Shown here in pieces: positions 23,691-35,205 of a stretch of 64,000 nt of DNA (positions are counted from its first letter, which is position 1; every line of letters begins with the position of its first letter). Below the pieces are notes generated by a model that saw only the letters and a program-made list of their open reading frames with translations, made no database searches and had not been told where the DNA came from. Location: positions 5,642,001 through 5,706,000 of the forward strand of contig NC_085109.1 of assembly GCF_030269925.1 (NCBI RefSeq), given 5' to 3'. The translations under genes were made by a program, and so were the position numbers. The DNA comes from Bombyx mori. Taxonomy: Eukaryota > Arthropoda > Insecta > Lepidoptera > Bombycidae.

Positions 23691-26490
23691 TTTTTTTTTT
23701 TTTTTTTTTTTTTTATGATTGAAAGTTTACTGGTGGCCCGAAGGCCTTTCCAGTTTCACCAGGACAGGTGGGCGAGCAAAGGCTCAGCCAAGAGGGGTGG
23801 GATTTGCTAACAACTGCCCGAGCGCCTCCGAAGGAGACCTAACAACTCAAGAGCAATTGTTTCGCGAATGAATCTACTACCGGATCGGAATCGCGACCCG
23901 CTGAGAAGATCCGGCGAGAAACTCAGCGGGCTGATGCATGGGTTAGGTTGCACGTCGACCTCTTTGTCGAGTTCGACGAGTACGGTTACCGGGGTCCCTA
24001 AGCCTGCCCCTAGTATTAGAGCTGAAGGCATCTAATGCAAAGGTTATTGGATCTGATGGATCCGTAAGGACGTGTCTAGGGCGTCGACGGTGACTGGCTC
24101 CTGCATGATCAGGATTCGGGGAGTAGTCAGCGGCGGCAACGATAAGGCGATTATCATGACGCATAGCCTTATCGAAGTATCGTTCCGACGCTGACTTCAT
24201 GTATTTCCGAATTGATTCGAGGCCCAGGTCGTCGTGTAGGTCAACGTTCCTCACGAACCACGGAGCCCCGACAGCTAACCTGCAAAAGCGGGATTGTAGG
24301 GATTGGAGGGTGTCTATGTGTGTGCGGGCCGCGTGAGCGAACACCACACTCGCGTAAGTCATGACGGGCCTTATGCAAGTTTTGTAAAGTGTCACCTTGT
24401 TCCGAAGGGACATTTTACTCCGCTTACAGATCATGGGGTAGAGTCTACCGAGAATAAACGCGGCACGGTCACGGACTGATTTTATATGCGGGCGGAATGT
24501 CATCGATGCATCCAGGGTAACGCCCAGGTACTTGACCTTCCTGGCCCAGGGTATGGGTTGTCTAAAGAGAGTAATGGGGGGTGTGAGATTCCTCCTCCTA
24601 ATCCGGGAGGAAATCCGTGTGGAGCTTCCCCTCTGAAATAGCACCGCAGTACTTTTCGCTGGGTTGATGTCTATGCGCCATTTTCGGAACCACTGTCCTA
24701 GGGCTAGGGCTGCGCTCTGAAGCTTCTTCGCGATTAGGGACTTATTTCTACTAGAATAGTAAACAGTCGTGTCGTCGGCGAATAAAGCTAAATGGGTCGG
24801 CGGCGACCGGGGAATATCGTTGACGAATAAGCTAAATAGGAGGGGTGAGAGGACAGAGCCTTGCGGGACTCCAGCTGTGAGAGGTCGTGGGGAGGAGCGG
24901 GTTCCCTCGACTCGATATCGAAAAGAGCGGTTCGACAAGAAGTCCCGTATGATGAGCACGAGACTATCCGGCACGCCCATGTTGAATAGTTTGAAAATCA
25001 AACCATTGTGCCAGACTTTGTCGAACGCTTTTGCGACGTCGAAGAAGAGAGCTCCCGTGTATAACGGTTTTGGTCGATTAAGCCCCACAAGAATGTGCTC
25101 CGTGAGGCGGTGCACCTGTTGAACGCATGAGTGATTTGTACGGAATCCGAATTGTTCATCGATAAGAATGCCCTTGGATGAGACGAAGTCTCTGAGGCGT
25201 TTGTAGAGCAGACGCTCATACAGTTTGCCTAGAGACATGAGGAGGCTAATCGGGCGGTAGCTCGTCGGATGATTTTTTGGTTTACCGGGTTTATGTATGC
25301 CGATAACGTCCGCTTCTTTCCACACTGCGGGAAAGATACAGTTCGCCATAGCGGCATTGAAAATAGATGCCAACATCACGATGAGTTGGACGGGTAGAAG
25401 TTTAATAACGCGGTTGGATATACCGTCGGAACCGGGAGCCTTGCGAGGACGTAGGTCTTTGATCAAGTCTTTAACTTCCATCGGGGTGACGGGTGGTAAC
25501 GCATCAGAGGGTGGCAAGGAGGCTCTGCGTTCTACCTCACTGTCTACTAATTCTACATGAACAGGATCCACGGATTGAGTGCTGGGCGTGCACTGGGTTT
25601 GCAATGTATCGGCCAGCAGCTCTGCTTTTTCGTCATCATCGAACGCCGCGAGTCGGCCTGAGGGGCCTACGAGGGGGGGCATAGTTACTACCGTATCCGA
25701 TTTGAGAGTACGAGCTAAGCGGTAGTAAGACCTTTGGGAGGGCGCGAGTCCTTCTAAGAAATCAGACCATCTGGCATCTCGGACTTCGGCGATGCGAGAC
25801 TTTACGTCGCGTTGTAGGGCACGCATTCGAATACGATTTTCCGCGGTAGGATACCTGTCGTAGGCGCGTATCGAGGCGTTCTTAGCTCTAAGGAGTTCCC
25901 TAATATCGTCGGACAATTTGAAGCGGTGAAGGAAGTCCTCCGCTACAACTTGTTTCGATGACCTATCTAATGTCGAGGTGATGTGTGACGTTAAGATGTC
26001 TATGGCTTCAGCGGTATCCTGAGGAGACGGGATAGAGTCCGGGTTAAACGGGAGCGATGGTGGATCAGATTCAGCCAGACTGATGCCCAGCGTGTGCCAA
26101 TCCACCACAGTCCTCGTGACGGGAACGGAATCGGGAGCGCGACCGAGCTTCATAACGACGGGACGGTGGTCTGAATCTAACTCTGAAACTACTTCGATCG
26201 AGTGTAAGCGCAGAGTTACGTTTTTTAATAACGCTATGTCGAGTATATCCGGGCGATGCGCGATATTTAGCGGGTAGTGAGTCGGGGTTAGCGGAGCGAC
26301 GATATCGAAGGCGAGATCATCGACTAACGCGTCAAGCCGCCTGCCATTCGGGGTTGTGGTGTGTGAGTTCCACCTGATGTGTTTACAATTTAGGTCGCCC
26401 GCCAGAATGACAGAGCTCCCCATACCGAGCAGCGCCTCGATATCACTGCTTAGAACGATCTTATCCGGTGGAAGATAAACGGACGCGATA
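23691..26490 (-). mobile_element. Jockey-clade LINE, 5'-truncated, with 13-bp TSD
   Basis: The element has a poly-T (complement of poly-A) end at 23691-23714, a 3' UTR, and ORF2 reaching to the truncation near 26490. ACGGTATAATTCT flanks both sides (23678-23690, 26491-26503), a clear target-site duplication. About 2.8 kb remains; ORF1 and the first part of the endonuclease are missing. Truncation at the 5' end is normal for target-primed reverse transcription. Confidence 0.92.
23943..26490 (-). CDS. Jockey-type ORF2: partial endonuclease plus reverse transcriptase
   Basis: An uninterrupted minus-strand frame of 826 codons from a Met at 26423, and open upstream to the truncation. It includes AGDLNCKH and DSDHRPV of the APE-like endonuclease. 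Then come RKAPGSDGI, the reverse-transcriptase blocks DVAKAFDKV and GVPQGSVLSPLLFSLFVNDIP, the active-site LFADDTT, and the C-terminal half (VKYLGV, CIRPVMTYASVVF). The N-terminal endonuclease part is lost, so it could not work alone, but the absence of stops suggests a recent insertion. Confidence 0.9.
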
Positions 26491-26594
26491 ACGGTATAAT
26501 TCTCGGCACGGAAATCCCCTTAATTTGAAAATTTTATATTTTTTGTACGATCATTTTGTGTGTGTTTATTTATTTTATTTCATTATACATGTAT

Positions 26595-26720
26595 CATCTG
26601 GCTAACTAGCTTAGCCACATCTGGTGTTAAATGTTTACTAGAGCCCATAGGCATCACCACATGAACACGACCTCGCACATTAGTACATGAGGTCGGAAAA
26701 TCAATTGTATTTTATAACAG
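26595..26720 (-). repeat. Very diverged Bm1-like relic
   Basis: Fragments such as ctggtgttaaatgtttactagagcccatagg align to Bm1 minus-strand body; the rest has decayed. It lies just before the Ly6-B promoter. Confidence 0.35.
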
Positions 26721-26833
26721 CCATCTCATTCTTAAAACGGGAACTTATGACCGCTCCGTGATAGCGACATGCAGTGATTTCCCGAACTACGACCATCCTT
26801 TATCAGCATTTTCTTTCACAGATAATCAACTGG

Positions 26834-26879
26834 TATAAAATTACTATCGAAATGCTCTGTCGGCATTTCGTTCAGTGGA
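26834..26879 (+). promoter_or_regulatory. TATA box and start region of Ly6-B
   Basis: TATAAAA at 26834-26840 lies 31 bp before a CATTT initiator-like site (A at 26865). A second TCAGTG initiator-like site lies at 26872-26877. The predicted leader to the ATG at 26923 is about 50-60 nt. Confidence 0.4.
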
Positions 26880-26922
26880 GTGACGGCGTTTGCGGCTTGC
26901 GACAAAAAAGTTAATCAAAAAA

Positions 26923-29900
26923 ATGTTCGGTCCGCGCCGATACAGTTCTGTGTTAGTGTTATTTGTAGTGATTTTCCTAAACGTGAAATGTGAGTAATGT
27001 TCTTAATAAAAATAATATTTAAATGTAAGTTGCGCAATTTTATATATTAGTCGGGAATGTCGTCAATAAAATTTTTCTAAGATTTTTCATTATTCACTTC
27101 TGTCTGCCATGTCACCGTACACATATTTATCGAACACCTGTGTCTACAATATAATATATTTTTTTATTTAAAATTAATAATAAGTTACAAATAAATATTC
27201 AATATTATTAGAATTAAAACAACAAGGTTATTTGATAAAATAGAAAATAAAATTAAGTAAGTGTTTCAAAATAATGAAAATTAATAAAATTGACTTATAT
27301 GAGCGTATTTTACACTTGAGTGACTAGATTTATTTTAGCAGTTTCTCGAGTTCATAATATCATTTGCATCTTTAAACACACAAACAAACAAACGCAAAGC
27401 CGCATTTGCTGGATACTTTGAATTTTAGTCAGCAATTAAAATGCCCCAAACTACAAAAAAAAAACGTTTTAAAAATCTCAATGAATAGACAGCCCTAATC
27501 GATATTAATATCATTTTGCACTTTAATAGTTAATTACTAAGGGAACAAAATTTGATTGCAATAGTTATATACTTTATGTACCAAAAAACAATGTAAACCA
27601 AGAATATGATTAAGTGATTTGCAATTTCCGATTTTAGTAATCAAATAGTACTGCTAATAATGCTTATTGTGAAATCGCATGAGTAGGTACCACCACTCCA
27701 CCTACTCCTGCCGCTAAGCATTTTAATTCTTCTATTTAAAGGACAACCGCTAGTGTCTACATTAAAATTCATACTTCACGTCTCAGGGTGGATGGCAGAA
27801 TTCAGATGTGATGTCTACGTCCTTAACACAAGATAGATCGTGAGCTTGTTAATCCTATGCATAAAAAAAAGTAAAAAATTTTGGCTAAAAATTCCGCTAC
27901 TATAACTTTTTTTTTCATTTTATTGCTTAGATGGGTGCTCACAGCCCACCTGGTGTTAAGTGGTTACTGGAGCCCATAGACATCTACAACGTAAATGCGC
28001 CACCCACCTTGAGATAAAAAAATGTAGGGTCTCAGTATAGTTACAACGGCTGCCCCACCCTTCAAACCGAAACGCATTACTGCTTCACGACGGAAATAGG
28101 CAGGGTGGTGGTACCTAACCGCGCGGACTCACAAGATCTCCTACCACCAGAATGTTAGGGTCTTATTTTAAGTTGTATGTGTTCTTTACTTTTTATTGGC
28201 GTTAACAGATATCAATTTCTCGATATGTTCATTTTTTTTCTTGCTAGGCCGCAACATTGACCTATGCGATGCACAGTTCTTGCTAGAGACAGATGCGGGA
28301 GACTTAATCGTCAGTCAGGTTCATTTCACGAATAAAACTGCTACCAGCTAAACCAGTAATCACGCAAATTATAATTTTGTGGGTGTTGCCCTAGTAATAC
28401 ATATATGCATATGCATGCGTATACATATGCATATATGTTTGTATGCATGCATACTTGTAGTTTTTATTATTTTAAGACGCGATCTGTGATAAATTCTTGA
28501 AATCAATATTGATTATTTGCATGTACCGAAAACTGTTTATAACATTACAATTAGATATAGCTCAAAAGTACAATTCGAGTTGAATGTTAAGTGAACAAAA
28601 TTAATAGTCTCATGGGGGTTTCACCGAGCGCGTACAGCCTTCAATAATAGCACCAGAAAACTGGAAAAATAAAATAAAGATACAGTCGAGCGATATATGA
28701 CGTATTCACGTAGCGATAATCCACTATCTATTGTGGTACATGCTTAAACGGCACTATGTAATTTTGCAATGCGTTTAGGTACTCCGTTCGGGCTTGATAA
28801 TTTTCAGCTTATCGTATGTAAAAACTATATGGTATAATTATAAAATCGTGCTTATCCAGAATATTAGTTAGACTGGCAAAACTAAACGATAGGGCTTTAA
28901 GATAGAACTTTTTTTTTTGCATTACCAGCCAACACATACAAAATATTTCATAAAAATGGCCCTAAGCAAAAAATATGATATGAGGTTTCATTTACGAAAG
29001 AGTGACTTACTAGTTGAATTGTAGAATATCCTAAGCTATATGAAAGGGGTTTTTTTTAAATTCAGTTTGCTCTGGATGGGCATAAGAAGCCCACGGATTT
29101 TCTGGTGCTAAGTTGTTACCGGAGTCCATAGAAATTACACGAAAAATGCAGTCATCTACCTTGAGATACGTGATCAGTATCAAATCTTTCGTATCGCAGC
29201 TAACCTACCCTTTGTGAAAAGAAACATTTACTTCACAGCAAATTTGCTGCTAATATTCACAATCATACATGTCAGTTGTAGTATTTAAATCAACGAAGTA
29301 ATAACAAAGAATTCAATAAATTCGAGATCGCTTGCGGCAACAGTGAAAACAGCTCAGTAGAATGCGTCTGAGGTAGCCTTGAATGTCTGCTTCACAATCT
29401 GTTACAGCGAACTAGGGTTGATATTTGTTAATTTCCTAAGTTATTTTGTTTGACTATAGTGTATATATATTTTAATCCTCAGCCTATGCACAACAGTGCT
29501 ACGTGTGTCGGGACTGCAACGTGGTCTCATCAGAACACATTCAAACCTGTAGTCCCAGAACGACAAACTCCCCACAAGAAACAGATGCAACTTCCACCCT
29601 AAAAGCTGAAACAACCACTAACAGTTATAATACAGCAGATCCTGTTACAACATCTACAACGGCTTCTCCTACTGAAACTACACAATCCACAACACCACCA
29701 AATATTTACACCGTTATTACTTCTTTGCCAGAATTAACAACAACTACCTCAGAACAATCTCCAACAACAATTACTGTACCAACTGACACATTATCAACTG
29801 ATGTCTCTCAAACTATAACGGAAAGCCTGCCTGTAATAACAAATACTATTTCATTTCAAACGACGTCTCAGTTACCTATTGAAACAACTTCAGCAATATC

Positions 29901-32354
29901 TCAAACAACAACGAATTCAGCAAGCGAAATAACGGCTGTTACAACTGCTATGCCGTCCGAAGCGACAACATCAGCACCACCTCAAACAACTAATAATATC
30001 CAAACTGAAAGAACAACAACTGTGCCTCAAACAACTTCTGATATACCAATCGATATAACAACTACTATAGCACCTCAAACAACTACTGATGCACCAAACG
30101 AAATAGTAACAACTGAACCGTCTGAAACTACCACTAATGTGCCAAGGGAAGCAACGACAATTGCAACCCAAACACCTACTGATGTTCCAACCGAGATAGC
30201 AACTGAACAGCAACCAATAACAACCGCTGCAATTTCGGCAGAAACTACCATCGCACCGAATACAATTATTTCGGTTGATACTACGATAATTCCGGCAGAA
30301 TCTACACCATCTGAAATGACAACATCCGAATCTATTAACATTAGTCCCGAAACAACAACTTTATCATATCCAGAAATAACGCTGGACGTAACAAGCAGTA
30401 CACTTTTGCCTGAAGAAACAACAGCTAACTCAGCGCTTCCATCCACAGTACCACCAGCGACAATTTCACCTATTGTAACCACGACTACTGCACCAATTGA
30501 GTTCACAAGCACAGTCATTTCAGCTTCAACAACCAATCCCCCACCCATAACAACGAACGGCTATACAGAAATATCAACAAATTTACCAACAACAGTAATT
30601 CCACAAACTACAGATTTGCCTACGACGGAATTTAGTGTTACAACAGGTTCTCCCGATCACATAGTAACTGAAAGAAATCCCAGTGGGCCACTAATAACTA
30701 GGGATGATTCAGATATTCAAACGACCGAATCACAATTACCTCAAGTACGTATACCTATTTAAGTTATATAATTATCCCTGTAGATCTATCTTTAAAATTT
30801 CTAATATCTTTAAAAGCAACCCGAAACAAATTCAATTTTATTAGGCATTTACGATCTAATAAGATATAATAAGATAATAAACAAATCAATGATATAAAGA
30901 ATCGTAAAATTTATTTTCATATAAAACTTATGAATGAATAGGTTATAATAAAATTAATGAATAATAGTCATTGTTTTATGTGAGATTAAATTATATGTTG
31001 ATTAGCAGGGTAGATAAACAAATTATACATCTTAAGGAAGTGGTTACTGGCACTATTATTTAAAAGGCATCCGTAGTTAATCTAGGTGTATTTGATATCC
31101 CATTCTGAGGTTTAACCTGTGTACAAAATTCTTCTAACCAAACGCGCACGAACGAATTTAACCCTCAGACACAGCCCACTGAGTTTCTCGCCGGATCTTC
31201 TCAGTGGGTGGCGTTTCCGATCCGGTAGTAGATTCTGCGAAGCACGGCTCTTGCTAGGGTTCGTGTTAGCAACGTCGTCAGGTTTTAGCCCCGTGAGCTC
31301 ACCTACTAGCTAAGGCTACGCTGATACAGCCTCTCAAAGCTCTCAACTTAGGTAGGAAAAAAAAAGAAAAAAAAAGAACGAATTCCATGAAAAAATGCGA
31401 AATTATTGTTGATCGGATATATTGTGAGATCGCTCCGGTAGATACCATCATGTCTATTTCCAGCTTAAAGCTTTGGTTTGAAAAATGGAACAACCGTAAA
31501 ATATTACATGATATTATATTGTACATTGTTACATATTATTGTATTGTATAAAAGCGCGTGGCAGAACTTACTTTGTTGTGCATATGCAATATGGGTTCCT
31601 GTAACTATTTCACACAAGGTCAAATCGTAGCCCATTTAGAACTATAGAAAGAAGAATACCGAGATCGCATATACCGATCAAAAGCTGAAAAATCTGTAAT
31701 TATGGATAAATAGTATATTTAATATGTAGTGTAGTGTGTGTAGTGTAGTATGACGTGATAATAAAAATATATTTTAATTAAATACAAAGATAATTCAGCT
31801 TCTATATCTTTCTTCGTCTTTAACTATATAATTGGTTTGGTGCAGGATACGAATGCTCGTGTTGGATTTTTGAGAACAATTAGATCCTTGAAAAGTGGTT
31901 CAGAAATTGGCTGCGTCACGACAACGTATGAAGGTAAAATGGACTTGGTATTTGATCTATCATCTGACGGTTTAACTCAGCATTATTTTAAACACATCGA
32001 TGTTACTTGATAATTAAGTTTCAGCGAAGGTTTATTTATTTCAATGAACAAAATATTTGGTATCACCTATTATTCATAATTACATGTTTGATCAACCATA
32101 AACAAGGCCGCATAAACAATATTCATAATAAAGTTTCTTATACAGAAAACGGAAGATTGACTACTGTTAGAGGTTGTACCCACACCAGTGACGATCCTGA
32201 GGTCAGCTGCCGTGAGGTCATCGGCGACAATTTCAGTGGAGCATTATCGTCTTGTAAAGTATGCACTGGCGACTTATGCAACTCCTCCAACAAATCTACA
32301 GTAACTATTATATTACTGATAGCTAGCTTAAGCTTAGTTAAGTTTATTGTGTAG
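26923..32354 (+). CDS. Ly6-B: Ly6/uPAR protein with large mucin-like insert
   Basis: Four exons join in frame: 26923-26989 (signal peptide, phase 1), 29483-30744 (phase 0), 31846-31933 (phase 1) and 32146-32354 (TAG). They total 1626 nt, 541 aa. The hydrophobic N terminus ends around KCSYA, a plausible cleavage site before QQCYVC. Four cysteines (CYVC, DC, QTC) come first, then about 400 residues very rich in Thr, Ser and Pro. The other six follow: GC, RGC, SC and the ending SCKVCTGDLCN. The C-terminal tail TVTIILLIASLSLVKFIV suits a GPI signal. The ten cysteines therefore form one Ly6 fold interrupted between C4 and C5. The Thr-rich part has loose 15-17-residue repeats (PQTTTDxPxEIxTT type) and would be heavily O-glycosylated. 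Likely a secreted or surface protein; function unknown. Confidence 0.88.
27656..27875 (+). repeat. Old diverged Bm1 copy
   Basis: Order of blocks (gtaggtaccaccac, cctgccgctaagca, cgtctcagggtggatggc) follows Bm1 with many substitutions. In Ly6-B intron 1. Confidence 0.55.
27907..28343 (-). mobile_element. Chimeric Bm1-tailed SINE with non-tRNA head, copy 2
   Basis: 27907-28150 is a minus-strand Bm1 3' half with its oligo-T end. 28151-28343 matches 15139-15333 almost base for base (aagttgtatgtgttctttac, gcaacattgac, gatgcacagttcttgctag). In Ly6-B intron 1. Confidence 0.6.
29045..29200 (-). repeat. Old diverged Bm1 copy
   Basis: Blocks gatgggcataagaagcccacgg, gttaccggagtccatag and accttgagatacg follow the Bm1 minus strand. 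It lies about 280 bp before the Ly6-B mucin exon. Confidence 0.45.
29570..30744 (+). repeat. Mucin-like Thr/Ser/Pro-rich coding repeat of Ly6-B
   Basis: From just after the fourth cysteine to the donor at 30745 the exon codes almost only for Thr, Ser, Pro, Ile, Glu, Ala and Val, with no cysteine. Imperfect units of about 15-17 residues can be followed around 29980-30215 (PQTTSDIP.., PQTTTDAPNE.., SETTTNVPRE.., QTPTDVPTE..). This is the composition of mucin O-glycosylation domains. The insert sits wholly in one exon and is followed by an intron that Ly6-C lacks at this position. Confidence 0.85.
31159..31375 (+). mobile_element. Jockey LINE 3'-UTR insertion with 9-bp TSD
   Basis: Only the last 217 bp of a jockey element, ending in an A-rich tail. 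GAACGAATT flanks both sides (31150-31158, 31376-31384). In Ly6-B intron 30745-31845. Confidence 0.85.
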
Positions 32355-32383
32355 AATAGAGGTGGCTAATATAACCAATAACC

Positions 32384-32389
32384 AATAAA
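32384..32389 (+). terminator. Polyadenylation signal for Ly6-B supplied by hAT element
   Basis: AATAAA 30 bp after the stop codon, inside the inserted element; another is at 32630-32635. The native 3' UTR would start only after 33139. Confidence 0.35.
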
Positions 32390-32941
32390 TTTACCGGTAA
32401 AAAAAATTAACACTTCTATTCGATAAATAAAATTACCCAAAACGGTTAAAAATACCGTTTACCAAACACACTGCGTGTAGTGGCATAGGCAATTATTGGA
32501 AATTATATTTATGCAAGTTTCAACTTTATTTCAACACGTAAGATTCATTTTCGCCTTGCAGATGTCTTCAACTTATCATGTAAAAAATATTGAATTTTAT
32601 GATTTCATTGTATGCTCTATACCCCTCAAAATAAAGCACAATATTTAAGTTGGTGTATTTTACAGTTAATGATAATTTTTTTCGTTAAAAAATTGAAATG
32701 AAACGATATTTTTACCGAACGCGAAGATGACGTGATTGGTTGATTTTTTAAACGTAATATTTTGTTTGGTACTTGACATTTTGGTGGCTCAGTGCATCTT
32801 TTCTATTATTTTGGTAAAGTTGTGTTTTTGTATTTTAAGAGATTTGTACTTTGTGTTTGTGTGTTTTGACTTTGTTTTTGTGTGTTTGAGACTTTGCTTA
32901 CTTTGTTGTTGTGGATTTTTAAATTGTATATCTAATTTAAA

Positions 32942-32989
32942 ATGCCGAAACGCAATGCAGAAATATGGGATCATTTCGAAAAGTGCTAG
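32942..32989 (+). pseudogene. hAT transposase N-terminus remnant (BED finger start)
   Basis: ATG at 32942 gives MPKRNAEIWDHFEKC, then a stop. The IWDHFEK motif followed by Cys is how BED zinc fingers of hAT transposases begin; the rest is deleted. Confidence 0.55.
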
Positions 32990-33139
32990 TACCATTCAAG
33001 TTTAACATTAGCAAAATTAATTTTTCAACGAAAAGATTTACCGGTATTTTCAACCAATAAAAATATCGGTAATTTTTTTTATCAATTACCAGTTAACAGA
33101 TAAATAAATTCAACCGTTAACGCCATCTCTAGTGTAGAA

Positions 33140-34960
33140 CCGTCCTTTTTAAAGAGGACCAGAATATTTATCAGTATACAAACTGTGAACAAAGAGTACG
33201 TATTTACGTATTCGAAAACTGACTTTTTATAAACTGTTATTGGCAACGATATTTTTGAAAAACTTAATGTTGGGACTTCCTTTTCCTTATTCCTTCCTCA
33301 ATCCCTATTCACGCCATCTGTTGACACTACAAGAAAAACTACGCGCGTATGAAAATGGCGCGAAGAAGTGAGTAAAAAAAACATGGTGCCGGTGCAAAAA
33401 CAATAAAATTGTTATTTGTTGATCAATTAGCACATATAACTCTCGCCAGTGAGAAAATGGAATAGTGCATCAACGAAATACAGAGTGAGTCCTAAAACTT
33501 ATCCTTTTCTCAGTCCCAAACATATCTAAATACAAAACACTTAAAAGTGATCAATGATTTTAATAGGACCAAATAAGAGGTGCATAATTTTTACGTGATA
33601 TAATTTGTTTCTGCTAAAACTTTAAAAGATATATAATGTGTAATATAAAAGTAAATTAATTGAGCTTCGCACACTAAAGTTATAACAATAAGAAAAGAAT
33701 GGAGTTTTCATAAAAACCCATAAATGAGTTAAAAATATGATGTAAAATATTATGTAACGAATTGTTTGATAGTTCACGGTCGTTATAGTTTATTTTGATG
33801 CAATTTCGAATGATTGGCACTTACTTTTCAAGTGCGTTTGCAGCGGTCTTAGCTTCCACGTAGTAGTTTGAAGTAATTATAATAATAATAATAAAACTTT
33901 ATTTAACACCATATGTACAGAGTGAGCAAATAAAACAAATAATAGTCGGTGACATAAATTGGCGGTGAAGTAATTATATTACTGACTACCTTTGTTTTCC
34001 TATAAACAAAGCTGAAGAAGATGCTAAGCAGCGATGTTATAAAGCTGAACCTTTCGAGTCGTATCACATATTAAGGCGGCAACTTTGAAAAAAAACTGAC
34101 AACCGTTTGAAGGAAATAAATATAGAAACATTGTAATCTTAGTATATCACTAAATCCAAATTGAAGAATAGCTCACAAAAAACATAGAGAGAATTCTCTG
34201 TTTTCACTGTTTTTCAATTAGCGATTTGATTATCTCCAATGAGAGGGCTAAAACGGCAATAAAGTGTTAACCTGACGTAAACGAAACAAGATTCACTGGT
34301 TAAGTTTAGCATAAATATTTTTCGTTCAATTACGTTCATATTTCGTGAATCCGCAATGTAATGTGTCCGCTCTCATAATTCAAACGGGAATATTGACGCC
34401 TTCGACATGCACACGTCAGCTTATTTCCAAGTGTGATACATTGCATGTAATGCAACAGCATTGGAATAAAAAATATTAGCGCGATTGCTATTTTATACGT
34501 GATTCCGCCTTCCAATTGTCAGGTTTTCCATACAGTTTCTTAAATAGTAAATTTAGATGTTTTTTTCCCTGTTGTACTGTAAATCAACACGCACAGTTCT
34601 CTATGACGGAGGGTATAAAATAAATATATTAATTGAAAAAAGTTAGTATGCATTATTATTTCCTGCGATATTTATGAATTGTGTTTGAATGTCTCTTTGA
34701 TTAAATTATTGTAATGTCAACTTTTGTATAAATTAATTAAAAATAATTTTCCCCAAATTTTTCGTTTCATTAGTACTTTAAAGATTCCCAGCATTGTATA
34801 CTTTCAGATTTTTATCAAATCATATTTACTTGTGAAAGCCGGTCAAATTTTTTTAACACCCATCATTGAATATAAGACGTACGACCGTTTATTGAAACGA
34901 TTCACCTATATAATGTTGTTGGTAATATACCATTTATACCAAAACCAACCAAAGTTCTAA
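33140..34960. other. AT-rich intergenic stretch
   Basis: Only a short (AAT)n-ended LINE tail-like piece at about 33873-33975 (minus strand) is recognisable. No exon found. Confidence 0.35.
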
Positions 34961-34967
34961 GAGCTGG

Positions 34968-35085
34968 TGAAAGGCTAGCAGCGACTTGACTGGACGCTTC
35001 CATGCTGACGTACACGGTTGACGGTGACTTCGTACCATCAGGCGGGCGGTATGCTGATCAGCTTATAGTGACAATGAAAAAAAAC
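34968..35085 (+). repeat. Diverged GGTAGGCAGCGGC LINE tail
   Basis: gctagcagcgacttgac ... gacggtgacttcgtaccatcaggcggg ... cttatagtgacaatgaaaaaaa follows the family order. Confidence 0.5.
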
Positions 35086-35205
35086 TATCCTTACAATCAG
35101 TTGATACTAATATATGAGTTTTATTTTACCAATGACACCACTAGCGTAACTCAGCGTGAAGGTATTACACGAAGCTAGAGCCTGTCTTATGTTTTTGCAG
35201 TTTAC

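Larger units (their letters stand above)
32357..33131. mobile_element. hAT-derived element inserted at the Ly6-B stop codon
   Basis: Ends are inverted (TAGAGGTGGC at left; complement of right TAGAGATGGC). A perfect 8-bp duplication GTGTAGAA flanks it (32349-32356, 33132-33139), diagnostic of hAT. The left copy includes the TAG stop of Ly6-B (32352-32354). It is 775 bp, an internally deleted derivative carrying the start of a transposase. It supplies AATAAA motifs (32384, 32630) that may now end Ly6-B mRNA. Confidence 0.88.

Noticed and set aside
24769..25684. Several plus-strand frames of 60-120 codons
   Set aside because: Shadows of the jockey ORF2, whose minus-strand frame has all reverse-transcriptase motifs.
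28400..28450. ATATGCATATGCATGCGTATAC run as a regulatory or origin element
   Set aside because: Alternating purine-pyrimidine simple sequence with no supporting context.
30075..30548. 157-codon minus-strand frame rich in Val/Gly
   Set aside because: Antisense shadow of the Thr-rich Ly6-B exon: complement of ACA/ACT/ACC codons gives Val- and Gly-rich frames.
32736..33005. 89-codon plus frame and its antisense partner, rich in Leu/Cys/Phe and Lys
   Set aside because: Low-complexity ttgtgttttt region of the hAT derivative; only the BED-finger start at 32942, in a different frame, looks coding.
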